DNA of 64,000 nt, from positions 248,001 through 312,000 of the forward strand of contig NZ_QRBF01000001.1 of NCBI RefSeq assembly GCF_003363265.1, given 5' to 3'. This DNA comes from Dyella psychrodurans. GTDB taxonomy: Bacteria > Pseudomonadota > Gammaproteobacteria > Xanthomonadales > Rhodanobacteraceae. The notes under the pieces are model-generated. The model did no database searches and was not told where the DNA came from. It was given only the letters and a program-made list of their open reading frames with translations. The position numbers and the translations under genes were made by a program. The stretch's first letter is position 1; every line of letters starts with the position of its first letter. Of this stretch, positions 17,823 through 27,564 are shown in pieces.

Positions 17823-17840
17823 TTCTTTGGGTCTTTCGAT

Positions 17841-17917
17841 TGGTCGGGGTGACATGATTCGAACATGCGACTTCTACGTCCCGAACGTAGCGCTCTACCA
17901 GGCTGAGCTACACCCCG
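17841..17917 (-). tRNA. tRNA-Pro (anticodon CGG)
   Basis: A 77-base cloverleaf. The acceptor stem is CGGGGTG...CACCCCG, the D arm contains AGCCTGGTAG, the anticodon stem-loop is CTACG-TTCGGGA-CGTAG with anticodon CGG, the T arm contains GTTCGAATC, and CCA is encoded. Its 3' end faces the accessory region, the usual polarity for integration by tyrosine recombinases at tRNA genes. The gene appears intact. Confidence 0.93.
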
Positions 17918-17929
17918 TGGGAGCCGCGT

Positions 17930-17958
17930 ATCTTATCGGGCTGGCGCGACCTTGGCAA
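17930..17958 (-). promoter_or_regulatory. Sigma-70 promoter of tRNA-Pro
   Basis: On the minus strand TTGCCA (plus 17953-17958), a 17-base spacer, and TAAGAT (plus 17930-17935). Transcription would start about 6 bases before the tRNA 5' end. Confidence 0.65.
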
Positions 17959-18038
17959 CAGGTCGGGGGCCGTCGAGAGCGGGCATTCATGCTTGCCGAT
18001 GGGTAAGGCGGAGGGGTGCATCTGTTACGCTATGCGGC

Positions 18039-18063
18039 TGCCGTCGCACGGCATTTTTCTTTT
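18039..18063 (+). terminator. Terminator-like hairpin in the hisS leader
   Basis: TGCCGT-CGC-ACGGCA is followed by TTTTTCTTTT, ending 16 bases before the hisS ATG. No + strand gene lies upstream for it to terminate, because the neighbouring tRNA is on the other strand. An extended -10 (TGTTACGCT, 18023-18031) just upstream would put the hairpin at the very 5' end of the hisS mRNA. It may be an attenuator, an mRNA-stabilizing hairpin, or a block to antisense transcription; the function is open. Confidence 0.5.
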
Positions 18064-18079
18064 GTCAGCAGAGGATTCC

Positions 18080-19453
18080 ATGGCGCTTACCCCGGCCCGC
18101 ACCATGCCCGGCGTGCTCGAGCTGCTTCCGCTCGACCAGGTTGCTTTCCAGCGCATGCTCGACGTGATTCGTCGCAATTATGAGCGCTTCGGTTTCCTGC
18201 CGGTGGAGACGCCGGTGATCGAGTACTCGGACGTGCTTTTGACCAAGACGGGCGGCGAGACCGAGCGTCAGGTGTATTTCGTGCAGTCGACCGGCGCGCT
18301 GGAGCAGGGCGAAAAGCCGGAACTGGCCTTGCGCTTCGACCTCACCGTGCCGCTTGCCCGCTACGTGGCCGAGCATGAGCACGATCTCAGCTTTCCGTTC
18401 CGTCGCTATCAGATGCAGCGCGTCTATCGCGGCGAGCGCGCGCAGCGCGGCCGTTTCCGCGAGTTCTACCAGTGCGACATCGATGTGATCGGCAAGGACA
18501 GTCTGTCGATCCGCTACGACGCCGAACTGCCGGCGGTGATCTACAGCGTGTTCCGCGAGCTGAACATCGGCGCGTTCACCATTCAGCTCAACAACCGCAA
18601 GCTGATGCGCGGTTACTTCGAAAGCCTGGGCGTGACCGATCCGGAACAGCAGACGCTGGTGCTGCGCGAAGTGGACAAGCTGGACAAGCGCGGCGCCGAC
18701 TACGTGCGCGAGACGCTGACCGGCGAAGGTTTTGGTCTGAGCGCGCAAGCGGCACAGAAAATTCTCGATGTCGTGCAGGTCCGCTCGACCTCGCTGCAGG
18801 ATGCGCTCGACAAGCTCGATGCGCTGGGCGTGGGCCCTGAGGCGATGGAGCAAGGTCGCGCCGAACTCAAGGAAGTTCTGAACTTGATCCATGCGTTTGG
18901 TGTGCCTGAAAGCCACTACGCACTCAATCTCTCGATCGCGCGCGGCCTGGATTACTACACGGGCACTGTGTACGAAACGACGCTTAACGATCACCCGCAG
19001 ATCGGTTCGATCTGTTCCGGCGGTCGCTACGAAAACCTTGCGGGCCAGTACACCAAGTCGCACCTGCCGGGCGTGGGTATCTCGATCGGTCTCACGCGCC
19101 TCTACTGGCAATTGCGCGATGCGGGCCTGATCAATACGGCGCACAGTACGGTGGACGTGCTTGTCACGCAGATGGATGCCGCGCAAATGCCGGCCTATCT
19201 CGAACTGGCCGGCGAATTGCGCGCGGCGGGCATTGCCACCGAAATGGTGCTGGAAGGCGGCAAGCTCGGCAAGCAGTTCAAGTACGCCGACCGTGCCGGC
19301 ATTCGCTTTGTGATCGTGCTGGGCGAAGACGAGCTTGCGAAGGGTGTGGTGACGGTCAAAGATCTGCGCCGCGAAGATCAGTTCGAAGTTGCGCGTGGAG
19401 AACTGATCAAGACTTTGCGCGTCGAACTGGCGCAGGCCGAAATCGGAACGTAA
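18080..19453 (+). CDS. hisS: Histidine--tRNA ligase
   Basis: A 457-residue cytoplasmic class II synthetase that charges tRNA-His. Motif 2 is visible in [20 protein letters not shown], the histidine-binding region in [18 protein letters not shown], and motif 3 in [13 protein letters not shown]-terminal anticodon-binding domain follows (VDVLVTQMD onward). The ATG at 18080 is preceded by AGAGGA. In many related genomes hisS lies elsewhere; here it heads a region devoted to histidine (ammonia-lyase and the his operon follow within 3 kb on the same strand). Confidence 0.95.
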   Translation: MALTPARTMPGVLELLPLDQVAFQRMLDVIRRNYERFGFLPVETPVIEYSDVLLTKTGGETERQVYFVQSTGALEQGEKPELALRFDLTVPLARYVAEHEHDLSFPFRRYQMQRVYRGERAQRGRFREFYQCDIDVIGKDSLSIRYDAELPAVIYSVFRELNIGAFTIQLNNRKLMRGYFESLGVTDPEQQTLVLREVDKLDKRGADYVRETLTGEGFGLSAQAAQKILDVVQVRSTSLQDALDKLDALGVGPEAMEQGRAELKEVLNLIHAFGVPESHYALNLSIARGLDYYTGTVYETTLNDHPQIGSICSGGRYENLAGQYTKSHLPGVGISIGLTRLYWQLRDAGLINTAHSTVDVLVTQMDAAQMPAYLELAGELRAAGIATEMVLEGGKLGKQFKYADRAGIRFVIVLGEDELAKGVVTVKDLRREDQFEVARGELIKTLRVELAQAEIGT

Positions 19454-19648
19454 TCGGCGAACAAAGGTTGTGGTGTCGAATGGCTTCGCGCACTCGCCAT
19501 TTCAACCTGTTTCGGATTAACGCTCCAAGACACCAGGCAGCAAACATGGATGGTCGGCTGCATCTATAACTCATAGTGGACGCGTTGACGAGATCCCCAT
19601 CGGCAGCGCCATCAAAAACACACTTGCCCGTTAGGGCGCGGAGTACGC

Positions 19649-21544
19649 ATGACCGCCAATTCGATCCTGCTGGATGGCAATAGCCTCAGCCGTCAACAAC
19701 TCGTCGCCGTTGCTCGTCATGGTCACGGAGTTCGGCTTGATCCTTCGCAGCTGACGCGCGTCAAGCGTGCGGCCGATTTTCTGGCGGAGAAGGTGAGTTG
19801 CGGCGAACCGACCTACGGCGTCACCACCGGCTTCGGCAGCAACGCCGACAAGTTGCTGGGCGCCTATCGTCTGCGCGATGAATTGCCCGGCGGCAATCCG
19901 CACAAGCCGGAAGGCACGCTGATGGAAGAGCTTCAGCACAACCTGATCACCACGCACGCGGTTTGCGTGGGCAAGCCGTTTTCCGCCGAAGTCGTGCGCG
20001 CGATGCTGGTCATCCGCATCAATACGCTGATGCGCGGACACTCGGGCATCCGTGTGGAGACGCTCGAAGCGCTTACCGCACTGCTCAATCACGATGTGAT
20101 TCCGGTGGTGCCGGAGAAAGGCTCGGTCGGCGCGAGCGGCGACCTGGCGCCGCTGTCGCATCTGGCGATCGTGCTGCTCGGCGGCGGCGAGGCGTTTTAC
20201 AAGGGCGAGCGTTTATCGGGCGCCGAGGCGCTGAAGCGTGCTGGCCTTGTGCCGATCCGTTTGTCGTTCAAGGAAGGCCTGGCGCTCAACAACGGCACCG
20301 CGCAGATGCTGGCCACGGCGGCACTGGCGCTCGATACGCTGGAATACCTGCTCGATGTCGCCGATCTCGCCGCATCGATGACGCTCGATGCCTTCGCGGG
20401 CCGTAGCGGTGCCTTGCGCGCCGACGTGCATGCCTTGCGCCCGCATCCCGGGCAGGTGCAGGCGGCCGACCATGTTCGTGAACTGCTGCAAGGTTCGACG
20501 CTGGTCGATATTCCGTATCACCTGGTACCGCGCTTCCGCCAATGGAGCGCTGAAGCGTGGAGCACGCCACAGGATCAGGCGCTCAGCTTCGACATCGGCT
20601 GGGATTGGGTGCCCGCCAATCAGCGCCATGGCCGCGAAACGTTCTATAGCCGATTCCTGCCGTTCAAGGGCGGCAAGAAGCACCAGCCGCAGGATGCCTA
20701 CTGTTTGCGCTGCATGCCGCAGGTACACGGCGCGGTGCGCGATGCCTGGGCGCAAGCCTGCCGCGTTATCGACATCGAACTGAATGCGGTGACCGACAAT
20801 CCGTTGATCTTCCCGGACAACACCGACGCCCAGTACATCGAGGAGCAGGTGATTTCCGCCGGCCATTTCCACGGCATGCCACTGGCGCTGGCCATGAGTT
20901 ACGTGAAGGCGGCCATTCCGGTGCTGGCGTCGATCTCCGAGCGTCGCCTCAACAAGCTGGTCGATCCGGCTACCAACGATGGTCTGCCGGCCTTCCTGAC
21001 CGGCAACGAGGACGGCACGGATTCCGGCTTCATGATCGTGCAGTACACCGCGGCGGCGCTGGTGAACGACCTGGCCACGCGCGCGCATCCGGCCAGTGTC
21101 TATTCCGTGCCGACGAGTGCGAATGCCGAAGACCACGTCTCGATGGGCGCCAACGAAGCGCGCCACGTGCTGGAGATGACCGAAGACCTGAGCCATGTGC
21201 TGGCGCTGGAGCTCTACACCGCCGCCCAGGCGCTGGATTATCGCCAGGAAATGCTCAACGCGGCGCGCCGCCTTGCCGCACGTGGTGATTGGCAGGCGCT
21301 GGCATCCAAGGTCGCGAACGCGCCGCGCGAAGACAATCCGCACTACGCGCAGTTCGTCGAGGAAGTGAAGCAGTTGACGGCTGCACTGGCCGAAGTCGGC
21401 GATTTCCATGCAGGCGGCGCGGTGCGCAAGGCGCACGACACGCTACGCGGGAAGATTCGCTTCATGCATCGCGACCGCGCGATGGATGGCGATGTGCACA
21501 CCGTGTGCGAACTGGTGCAGAAGCGCGCGTTCGCCAACGCGTGA
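19649..21544 (+). CDS. hutH: Histidine/aromatic amino acid ammonia-lyase, unusually long
   Basis: A 631-residue MIO-dependent lyase. The self-cyclizing Ala-Ser-Gly is at residues 162-164 (GSVGASGDLAPLSHLA), the catalytic Tyr region is YGVTTGFG (Y56), and the selectivity pair reads T102-H103, where classical histidine lyases have Ser-His and tyrosine lyases usually Leu-His. The usual HutH is about 510 residues. The excess comes from an insert at about 285-347, just before the conserved QDAYCLRCMPQVHG segment, and a C-terminal extension of about 70-90 residues. No hutU, hutI or hutG lies nearby, so urocanate formation for catabolism is not proven; another aromatic substrate is possible. The 195-base leader contains no obvious Shine-Dalgarno. 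Confidence 0.85.
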   Translation: MTANSILLDGNSLSRQQLVAVARHGHGVRLDPSQLTRVKRAADFLAEKVSCGEPTYGVTTGFGSNADKLLGAYRLRDELPGGNPHKPEGTLMEELQHNLITTHAVCVGKPFSAEVVRAMLVIRINTLMRGHSGIRVETLEALTALLNHDVIPVVPEKGSVGASGDLAPLSHLAIVLLGGGEAFYKGERLSGAEALKRAGLVPIRLSFKEGLALNNGTAQMLATAALALDTLEYLLDVADLAASMTLDAFAGRSGALRADVHALRPHPGQVQAADHVRELLQGSTLVDIPYHLVPRFRQWSAEAWSTPQDQALSFDIGWDWVPANQRHGRETFYSRFLPFKGGKKHQPQDAYCLRCMPQVHGAVRDAWAQACRVIDIELNAVTDNPLIFPDNTDAQYIEEQVISAGHFHGMPLALAMSYVKAAIPVLASISERRLNKLVDPATNDGLPAFLTGNEDGTDSGFMIVQYTAAALVNDLATRAHPASVYSVPTSANAEDHVSMGANEARHVLEMTEDLSHVLALELYTAAQALDYRQEMLNAARRLAARGDWQALASKVANAPREDNPHYAQFVEEVKQLTAALAEVGDFHAGGAVRKAHDTLRGKIRFMHRDRAMDGDVHTVCELVQKRAFANA

Positions 21545-21550
21545 GAAGAG

Positions 21551-22174
21551 TCAGGCTGGTCGGGCGGCGCGCATGATGTGCCGTGCGGCCCAACCCAGCC
21601 AAAGCAAGATCAGCACGATGGCCAGCTTTTCCCAGAATCCGTTGGGAAGCCCTGGCACCAATACCTGAAACCACAGGACCAAGGTGGCCAGCCAGGCAAG
21701 CAGGATGCCTGAGTGGCCGCCTTTTTTCATGCGCGGATCGCGCAGCCAGCGGCTCGACAGCAGCAGCATGCCGAAGCTGAGCCACAGAAACGTCGCGGGT
21801 GCGGAAACCTGATGAATCGTGCGGGCCAGTTCGTAGAACTTCGTGCGCCTGAACAACTCCGTGACTGCCACCACGGGTAGCGCCACGCCCGCCGCCGCGA
21901 ACAAGGCTGCGGCAAGTCCGCTGCGTAATTCGACTGTCGTGGCGCTATAGCCCGCCCAGGCGAAGCCGAGCAGGGCGATCGACATCAAGTCATAGGCCAC
22001 GTGTACGTAAACGCAGCCCGGGCCGTATAGATAGGTGCTCAAGGGAGTCCTGATCCAGTCCAGATCGGTGCGCCAGAACTGGGCCGCAGTGCAGACGCCG
22101 ATGAAGACGAGGACGGCGAAAAGCATCAGGCCCGCCAGTGTGCGGATAGCCGGGGATTTGCTCGTAGGGTTCAT
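21551..22174 (-). CDS. DUF998-like polytopic membrane protein
   Basis: A 207-residue inner-membrane protein with about six hydrophobic segments, beginning with LAGLMLFAVLVFIGVCTAAQ. The arrangement and motifs such as STYLYGPG and TRTIHQVSA-like loops agree with the DUF998 family, whose function is unknown. It is convergent with the ammonia-lyase gene, with 6 bases between stop codons, and divergent from the his-operon promoter. The ATG at 22174 is the first sensible start. Confidence 0.75.
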   Translation of the reverse strand: MNPTSKSPAIRTLAGLMLFAVLVFIGVCTAAQFWRTDLDWIRTPLSTYLYGPGCVYVHVAYDLMSIALLGFAWAGYSATTVELRSGLAAALFAAAGVALPVVAVTELFRRTKFYELARTIHQVSAPATFLWLSFGMLLLSSRWLRDPRMKKGGHSGILLAWLATLVLWFQVLVPGLPNGFWEKLAIVLILLWLGWAARHIMRAARPA

Positions 22175-22249
22175 GATCCTGATGGGGCTGATGGGTGGGG
22201 CTTTCCAAGGCCTTGCTTTGATTCGAAATTGTACGGGGTGAATGCGGGC

Positions 22250-22306
22250 TTGCCGAGACCGGCCCCGTCGCGTATCATGCGTTCCATCGTATTAATGCAT
22301 TAGTAC
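22250..22306 (+). promoter_or_regulatory. his operon promoter with TrpR-type operator
   Basis: A -35 TTGCCG (22250-22255), a 17-base spacer and a -10 TATCAT (22273-22278) place the start near 22285. Just downstream, 22289-22306 reads GTATTAATGCATTAGTAC, an 18-bp palindrome with one mismatched pair. Its ends match the E. coli trp operator core GTACTAG...CTAGTAC closely. The operator covers the initially transcribed region and ends 3 bases before the ATG of the TrpR-family gene, so bound regulator would block its own operon. Confidence 0.7.
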
Positions 22307-22309
22307 ATT

Positions 22310-22645
22310 ATGAAACGTCGATCGATCGACCCGGAAACCCCGGACGAGTCCGCCAAGCTCAGTCTGTGCCGCGCATTGCTCTCCATGAAAAACGTGGATG
22401 AGATGGATGCATTTCTCAACGACCTCTGCACGCCCGCCGAGTTGGAAGTGCTGATCGATCGCTGGCGTGTGGTGCCGTACCTGCTTGAAGGCGTCTCCTA
22501 TCGCGAGATCCACGAACGCACCGCGGTCAGCATCACCACCATCGGTCGTGTGGCGCGCTATTTGAACCAGGGTAGCGGCGGCTATCTCGCGGCCGGGGCG
22601 CGCGCCGCGCGCAGTCGCGCAGCGGCGAAAAGGGCACGCGCATGA
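22310..22645 (+). CDS. TrpR/YerC/YecD-family regulator heading the his operon
   Basis: A 111-residue DNA-binding protein of the Trp-repressor superfamily. The core residues 15-85 are all helical and include the HTH segment SYREIHERTAVSITTIGRVA. The C-terminal 20 residues are Ala/Arg-rich. It is the first gene of the his operon; its stop overlaps hisG by ATGA. The adjacent TrpR-like palindrome suggests that it represses its own transcription and the his genes, probably with histidine or a pathway signal as corepressor (inference). The mRNA leader is only about 25 bases and lacks a Shine-Dalgarno. Confidence 0.85.
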   Translation: MKRRSIDPETPDESAKLSLCRALLSMKNVDEMDAFLNDLCTPAELEVLIDRWRVVPYLLEGVSYREIHERTAVSITTIGRVARYLNQGSGGYLAAGARAARSRAAAKRARA

Positions 22646-23535
22646 AACCGCGGGACCGCTTGCGCATCGCCATGCAAAAGTCGGGGCGTTTGACCGAGCC
22701 GGCGCTGGAGCTCCTGAACCGTTGCGGGCTCACGTTTCGCCAGAGTCGCGACAAGCTGTTTTGTTTCGGGGAGGGCGAGCCCGTCGATCTGCTGCTGGTT
22801 CGCGATGACGATATTCCCGGCCTCATTGCACAAGGCGTATGCGATCTCGGCATCGTCGGCCGCAATGTGCTGAATGAATTCAAAGGCACGGCGACGGATG
22901 GTGCGGCAGCGCTGACAGAGTGGCGTCCGCTGGGTTTCGGTCGCTGTCGTCTGTCCATTGCCGTGCCGCAGGAAATGAATTACGCCCAGCCGCACGATTT
23001 GAATGGCATGCGTATCGCGACGTCGTATCCGGCGTTGCTCAATGGATGGCTCAAAGCGCAGGAGGTGGATGCCGCTGTGGTAACGCTGGCGGGTTCGGTG
23101 GAAATCGCGCCAAAGCTGGGTACCGCCGATGTCATCTGCGACCTGGTGCAAAGCGGGGGCACGCTGGTCGCCAATCAGTTGCGCGAAACCGAAGTACTGC
23201 TGCAAAGCGAGGCAGTGCTCGCCGGACCCGAAGCGCTGCCCACGGACGAGCGCGGCGACATGATCGAGTTGCTGCTCAAGCGGCTCGATGGCGTGATCCA
23301 GGTGCGTGAGTCGCGCCTGCTGCTTCTGCAGACCTCGCGCACGTCGCTCGACGCCGTGACGCGGCTGTTGCCGGGCGGTCCGCAGCCCACGCTGCTGCCG
23401 GTCGCCGGACAACCCGACCAGCTGATGCTGCAGGCATTGTGCGCCGGCGAAGTGAGCTGGCGGCAGCTGGAAGAAATCAAGAAAGCCGGGGCTCGCGAAA
23501 TGTTCGTGCTGCCGGTCGAAAAGATGCTTGCGTAA
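22642..23535 (+). CDS. hisG: ATP phosphoribosyltransferase, long form
   Basis: Catalyses the first step of histidine synthesis, joining ATP and PRPP. The 297 residues correspond to the long, HisZ-independent form: two catalytic lobes with the PRPP-binding stretch LGTADVICDLVQSGGTL, and a C-terminal regulatory domain from about residue 225 that binds histidine for feedback inhibition. Its ATG overlaps the regulator stop (ATGA at 22642-22645). It is followed by hisD after 12 bases. Confidence 0.95.
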   Translation: MKPRDRLRIAMQKSGRLTEPALELLNRCGLTFRQSRDKLFCFGEGEPVDLLLVRDDDIPGLIAQGVCDLGIVGRNVLNEFKGTATDGAAALTEWRPLGFGRCRLSIAVPQEMNYAQPHDLNGMRIATSYPALLNGWLKAQEVDAAVVTLAGSVEIAPKLGTADVICDLVQSGGTLVANQLRETEVLLQSEAVLAGPEALPTDERGDMIELLLKRLDGVIQVRESRLLLLQTSRTSLDAVTRLLPGGPQPTLLPVAGQPDQLMLQALCAGEVSWRQLEEIKKAGAREMFVLPVEKMLA

Positions 23536-23547
23536 GAGTCGGCTCGA

Positions 23548-24855
23548 ATGAAACGAATTGTCTGGAACTCCTTGGATGAAGCGGAGCGCCGCACCGCGCT
23601 GGCACGGCCCGCGCAATCTCGTGCGGATGAATTGCGTCGTGGCGTCGAACAGATCATTGCGGCTGTCCGAAAAAACGGCGACGCAGCTTTGCGCGAACTC
23701 TCCGCACGCTACGACCGTTGCGCGCTGCAGGCGATCGAAGTCGACGAGGCTGAATTCGCGGCCGCAGAGGCAAGGCTCGCGCCGGAACTGAAGGCGGCGA
23801 TCCGCGAGGCTGCCGCACGCATTGATACGTTCCATCGCGCGACGGCACCGCAGCCTGTTGCCGTCAATACCGCCACCGGAGTACGGGTGGAGCGTGTACT
23901 GCGTCCGATCCATCGCGTGGGCCTGTATGTGCCCGCGGGCAGTGCGCCGCTACCTTCCACGGCTTTGATGCTGGGCGTGCCTGCACGTATCGCGGGTTGT
24001 CGCGAAGTGGTTCTGTGTTCTCCGGCCCGCGCGGATGGCACGTGTGACGAAGCCGTGCTGTTCACCGCGCGCGAGGTAGGCGTACACCGGGTGTTCAAGC
24101 TCGGTGGTGCTCAGGCGATTGCAGCCATGGCGTACGGCACCGAAAGCGTGCCGCGTTGCGACAAGCTGTTCGGTCCCGGCAATGCGTGGGTGACCGAAGC
24201 GAAGTTGCAGGTTTCGGGCGATCCCGAGGGCGCCGCCATCGATATGCCGGCGGGGCCTTCCGAAGTGCTCGTTGTCGCGGATGCGCAGGCCAATCCGGTC
24301 TTCGTGGCGGCCGATTTGTTGTCGCAGGCCGAGCACGGTCCCGATTCGCAGGTGATCCTGGTCAGCCCGTCGTCCAGTTTGCTCGACAAGGTGTCTGCCG
24401 AAGTGGCGCGGCAATGCGCCGAACTGCCGCGTGGCGCCATCGCAGAGCAGGCGCTTGCGCAGAGCCGCCTGATCGAGGTCGACTCGCTCGAGCAGGCGAT
24501 GGAAGTCAGCAATCGTTATGCACCGGAGCACCTCATCCTGCAGACGGCGACAGCGCGCGATCTGCTCGATCTCGTCGAAAGCGCCGGTTCCGTATTCGTC
24601 GGAGCCTGGACGCCCGAATCCGTAGGCGACTATTGCAGCGGCAGTAACCACGTATTGCCCACGTATGGCTATGCGCGCAGCTACAGCGGCGTTTCCGTGG
24701 CGAGCTATCAGAAACAGATCACCGTGCAGGAACTGGATCCCAACGGATTGCGCGCGATTGGCCCGTGCACGGCGACGCTGGCGGCTGCCGAGCAATTGGA
24801 GGCGCACCGTCGCGCGGTGACCTTGCGTTTGGCGGCATTGGGTACCCAGCTATGA
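23548..24855 (+). CDS. hisD: Histidinol dehydrogenase
   Basis: A 435-residue cytoplasmic, zinc- and NAD-dependent enzyme that performs the last two oxidations from histidinol to histidine. Typical segments are [36 protein letters not shown], the signature [12 protein letters not shown] and the following [10 protein letters not shown]. Length is normal for the family. The stop overlaps the hisC ATG (24852-24855). Confidence 0.95.
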   Translation: MKRIVWNSLDEAERRTALARPAQSRADELRRGVEQIIAAVRKNGDAALRELSARYDRCALQAIEVDEAEFAAAEARLAPELKAAIREAAARIDTFHRATAPQPVAVNTATGVRVERVLRPIHRVGLYVPAGSAPLPSTALMLGVPARIAGCREVVLCSPARADGTCDEAVLFTAREVGVHRVFKLGGAQAIAAMAYGTESVPRCDKLFGPGNAWVTEAKLQVSGDPEGAAIDMPAGPSEVLVVADAQANPVFVAADLLSQAEHGPDSQVILVSPSSSLLDKVSAEVARQCAELPRGAIAEQALAQSRLIEVDSLEQAMEVSNRYAPEHLILQTATARDLLDLVESAGSVFVGAWTPESVGDYCSGSNHVLPTYGYARSYSGVSVASYQKQITVQELDPNGLRAIGPCTATLAAAEQLEAHRRAVTLRLAALGTQL

Positions 24856-25913
24856 GCGTGCTCGATCTTGCCAGACCGGAAATTCGCTCGCTGCAGCCGT
24901 ATTCCTCTGCGCGCATGGAGGCTGATGGCGGGCAGATCATGCTCAATGCGAACGAATCCGCATGGGAGCCGGTGGGCGACGGTGGGCTCGGTTGCAATCG
25001 CTATCCCGATCCGCAACCGGCAGCGCTGTTGCAGGCATTGGCGCAGCTTTACGGTGTAAGCCGCGAACAATTGTTCGTGGGCCGCGGCAGCGATGAAGCG
25101 ATCGATCTGCTGGTGCGCGCCTTCTGTCGAGCCGGCCAGGATGCGATTCTCATCCAGCCGCCGACTTTCGGCATGTACGCCGTAAGCGCGCGCATACAGA
25201 ACGCCACGGTGATCGAGACGCCGCTCAAACCCGACTTCAGCGTCGATGTTCAGGCGCTGCTCGATTCGGTGATGCCAGCCGTCAAGCTGGTGTTCCTTTG
25301 CACTCCGAACAATCCGAGTGGCAAGTCGATTCCGCGCGAGGACATCCAGCACTTGGCAAGACAGTTGACCGGAAAGGCGCTGCTCGTGGTGGACGAAGCC
25401 TACGTGGAATTTTCCGATCAACGCAGCGTGGCCGACCTGATCAATCGCTACGACAACCTGGCCGTTTTGCGTACCTTGTCCAAGGCCTGGGCACTGGCAG
25501 GGGCGCGTGTAGGCAGCCTGCTGGCCCATGCCGATGTCATCGCCTTGATTCGCCGCATCATGCCGCCGTACCCGCTGCCGCTTCCTTGTGTGGCGGCGGC
25601 GTTGGTGGAGCTGTCGCCATCCGGTCAGGCGGTGGCGCGTGAAAACATCGCCATCGTGCGGGAGCAGCGCGCGATCATGCGCAGTGCATTGTCCAGGGTG
25701 CCCGGTGTGCGCGAAGTCCTGCCGTCGGATGCCAATTTTCTGGCCGTCCGCTTCGATGACGCAGGCACCGTTTATCAACGTCTTCTTCAGGCAGGCATCG
25801 TGGTTCGCGATATTCGTCGTTATCCGCAATTGGGGGATGCTTTGCGCATCACCATGGGCACGCCGGAGGAAAATGCACGCGTGCTTACCGTGCTGAACGA
25901 GGGCAGGGCATGA
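24852..25913 (+). CDS. hisC: Histidinol-phosphate aminotransferase
   Basis: A 353-residue PLP-dependent class I/II aminotransferase acting on imidazole acetol phosphate. [10 protein letters not shown], the DEAYVEF strand and the PLP-lysine region [15 protein letters not shown] are visible. The ATG at 24852 was chosen for its overlap with the hisD stop; the frame extends 87 bases upstream into hisD. The stop overlaps hisB by ATGA. Confidence 0.95.
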   Translation: MSVLDLARPEIRSLQPYSSARMEADGGQIMLNANESAWEPVGDGGLGCNRYPDPQPAALLQALAQLYGVSREQLFVGRGSDEAIDLLVRAFCRAGQDAILIQPPTFGMYAVSARIQNATVIETPLKPDFSVDVQALLDSVMPAVKLVFLCTPNNPSGKSIPREDIQHLARQLTGKALLVVDEAYVEFSDQRSVADLINRYDNLAVLRTLSKAWALAGARVGSLLAHADVIALIRRIMPPYPLPLPCVAAALVELSPSGQAVARENIAIVREQRAIMRSALSRVPGVREVLPSDANFLAVRFDDAGTVYQRLLQAGIVVRDIRRYPQLGDALRITMGTPEENARVLTVLNEGRA

Positions 25914-26977
25914 GCCGCAAGATTCTTTTTGTCGACCGCGACGGTTGCCTGATTGACGAGCCCGCCGACCAGCAGATCGACAGTTACGAAAAGCTCGCGC
26001 TTCTGCCGGGCGTGATTGGCGCATTGCAGCGTATCGTGGCGGCAGGCTATGAGCTCGTGATGGTGACCAACCAGGACGGCCTCGGTACGGAACAGTTTCC
26101 GCAGGCGCATTTTGACGGCCCGCACGATTTGCTGATGCGTATTCTTGCCTCGCAAGGTATTCGGTTCCGCGAGGTGCTGATCGACCGCAGTTTTCAGCAC
26201 GAGGGATTGGATACACGCAAACCCGGCATCGGCATGATGCGGCAATACCTGGCCGACGACGGGTGGACCCGCGCGGAATCGGCCATGGTCGGCGATCGCG
26301 AAACCGATCTGCAATTTGCAGCCAACATGGGCGTGCGCGGTTTTCGCGTCGGTTCCAAGGGCATTGCCTGGGATGACGTCGCGCATCAGCTGATCGACCG
26401 GCCGCGCGTGGCGGAAGTCGTGCGCAACACCAAGGAGACGCGCATCAGCGTTCGCGTGGATCTCGATCGCGTGAGCGAGCCGGTGGTGCACACGGGTCTT
26501 GGATTCTTCGATCACATGCTTGAGCAGATCGGTAAACACGGTGGTTTTGCCTTGCAGATCGCATGCGATGGCGACACCAAGGTCGACGAGCACCACACCA
26601 TTGAAGATTGCGCGCTCGCGCTGGGGCAGGCTTTGCGCCAGGCGCTGGGCGACAAGCGCGGCATCGGTCGCTACGGATTCACCTTGCCGATGGACGAATC
26701 GTTGGCCAGCGCCGCACTGGATCTCTCCGGTCGCCCGTACTTTGTTTTCGACGGCCAGTTTCCGCGCGAGCGGGTCGGCGACATTCCCACGGAACTGGTA
26801 CCTCATTTCTTTCGTTCCTTGTGCGACACGCTGGGCGCCAATCTTCATATCACTGTGAAGGGCGAGAACGCTCATCACATGGTCGAAGCGTGCTTCAAGG
26901 TCACGGCGCGCGTCCTGCGTCAGGCGATACGCCGCGAGGGCAACGAGTTGCCTAGCACCAAGGGGACGCTGTCGTGA
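25910..26977 (+). CDS. hisB: Bifunctional histidinol-phosphatase / imidazoleglycerol-phosphate dehydratase
   Basis: A 355-residue fusion, as in enteric bacteria. Residues 1-165 are a HAD phosphatase ([34 protein letters not shown]). Residues 170-355 are the dehydratase with metal-binding His clusters ([36 protein letters not shown]). It carries out two non-consecutive pathway steps. It overlaps both neighbours by four bases. Confidence 0.96.
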   Translation: MSRKILFVDRDGCLIDEPADQQIDSYEKLALLPGVIGALQRIVAAGYELVMVTNQDGLGTEQFPQAHFDGPHDLLMRILASQGIRFREVLIDRSFQHEGLDTRKPGIGMMRQYLADDGWTRAESAMVGDRETDLQFAANMGVRGFRVGSKGIAWDDVAHQLIDRPRVAEVVRNTKETRISVRVDLDRVSEPVVHTGLGFFDHMLEQIGKHGGFALQIACDGDTKVDEHHTIEDCALALGQALRQALGDKRGIGRYGFTLPMDESLASAALDLSGRPYFVFDGQFPRERVGDIPTELVPHFFRSLCDTLGANLHITVKGENAHHMVEACFKVTARVLRQAIRREGNELPSTKGTLS

Positions 26978-27564
26978 GCGTCGTTCTGGTCGATGCCGGC
27001 GGTACCAATATCGGCTCGGTGCGTTATGCCTTGCAGCGGTTGGGTGTCGATGCATCGCTGACATCCGACGCTGCGCAGATCCGGACGGCGGACAAGGTGA
27101 TCTTGCCTGGCGTAGGTGCTGCCGGGCCGGGCATGGCGCGATTGCGCGAATTGGGGCTCGTCGACGTGATTCGCGGGCTTACGCAACCTGTTCTCGGTGT
27201 GTGCCTTGGCATGCAACTGCTGTGTGCGCATTCGGCGGAAGGTGATACCGATTGTCTGGATGTGATTCCGGCGAATGTCTCCCGTTTCCAGGAAACACCT
27301 GATCTGTGCGTTCCGCACATGGGCTGGAATCGCCTGTCGACCGTTGCCAGGCATCCCTTGCTCGACCATTTGGAAGAAGGCGACTGGGCGTACTTCGTGC
27401 ACAGCTACGCCGTGCCCATGGGCGAATATACGTTAGCGAGCACCGACTATGGTGGCGGTTTTTCTGCGGTGATCGCGAAAGACAATTTCCATGGCATGCA
27501 GTTTCATCCGGAACGCTCGGCAAATGTCGGCGCCAAGTTACTGAAGAATTTTCTCGAACTATGA
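26974..27564 (+). CDS. hisH: Imidazole glycerol phosphate synthase, glutamine amidotransferase subunit
   Basis: A 196-residue class I amidotransferase that supplies ammonia to HisF. The nucleophile Cys lies in [13 protein letters not shown] and the His-Glu pair in [10 protein letters not shown]. The start codon is GTG at 26974, overlapping the hisB stop. The product forms a heterodimer with HisF, whose gene follows after hisA. Confidence 0.95.
   Translation: MSVVLVDAGGTNIGSVRYALQRLGVDASLTSDAAQIRTADKVILPGVGAAGPGMARLRELGLVDVIRGLTQPVLGVCLGMQLLCAHSAEGDTDCLDVIPANVSRFQETPDLCVPHMGWNRLSTVARHPLLDHLEEGDWAYFVHSYAVPMGEYTLASTDYGGGFSAVIAKDNFHGMQFHPERSANVGAKLLKNFLEL

Noticed and set aside
19649-21544. A complete histidine-utilisation (hut) operon
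   Set aside because: Only the lyase homologue is present; no hutU, hutI, hutG or hutC is seen in the window.
22175-22310. His-codon leader peptide and attenuator before the his operon
   Set aside because: The leader from the predicted start is only about 25 bases, with no run of His codons and no terminator.
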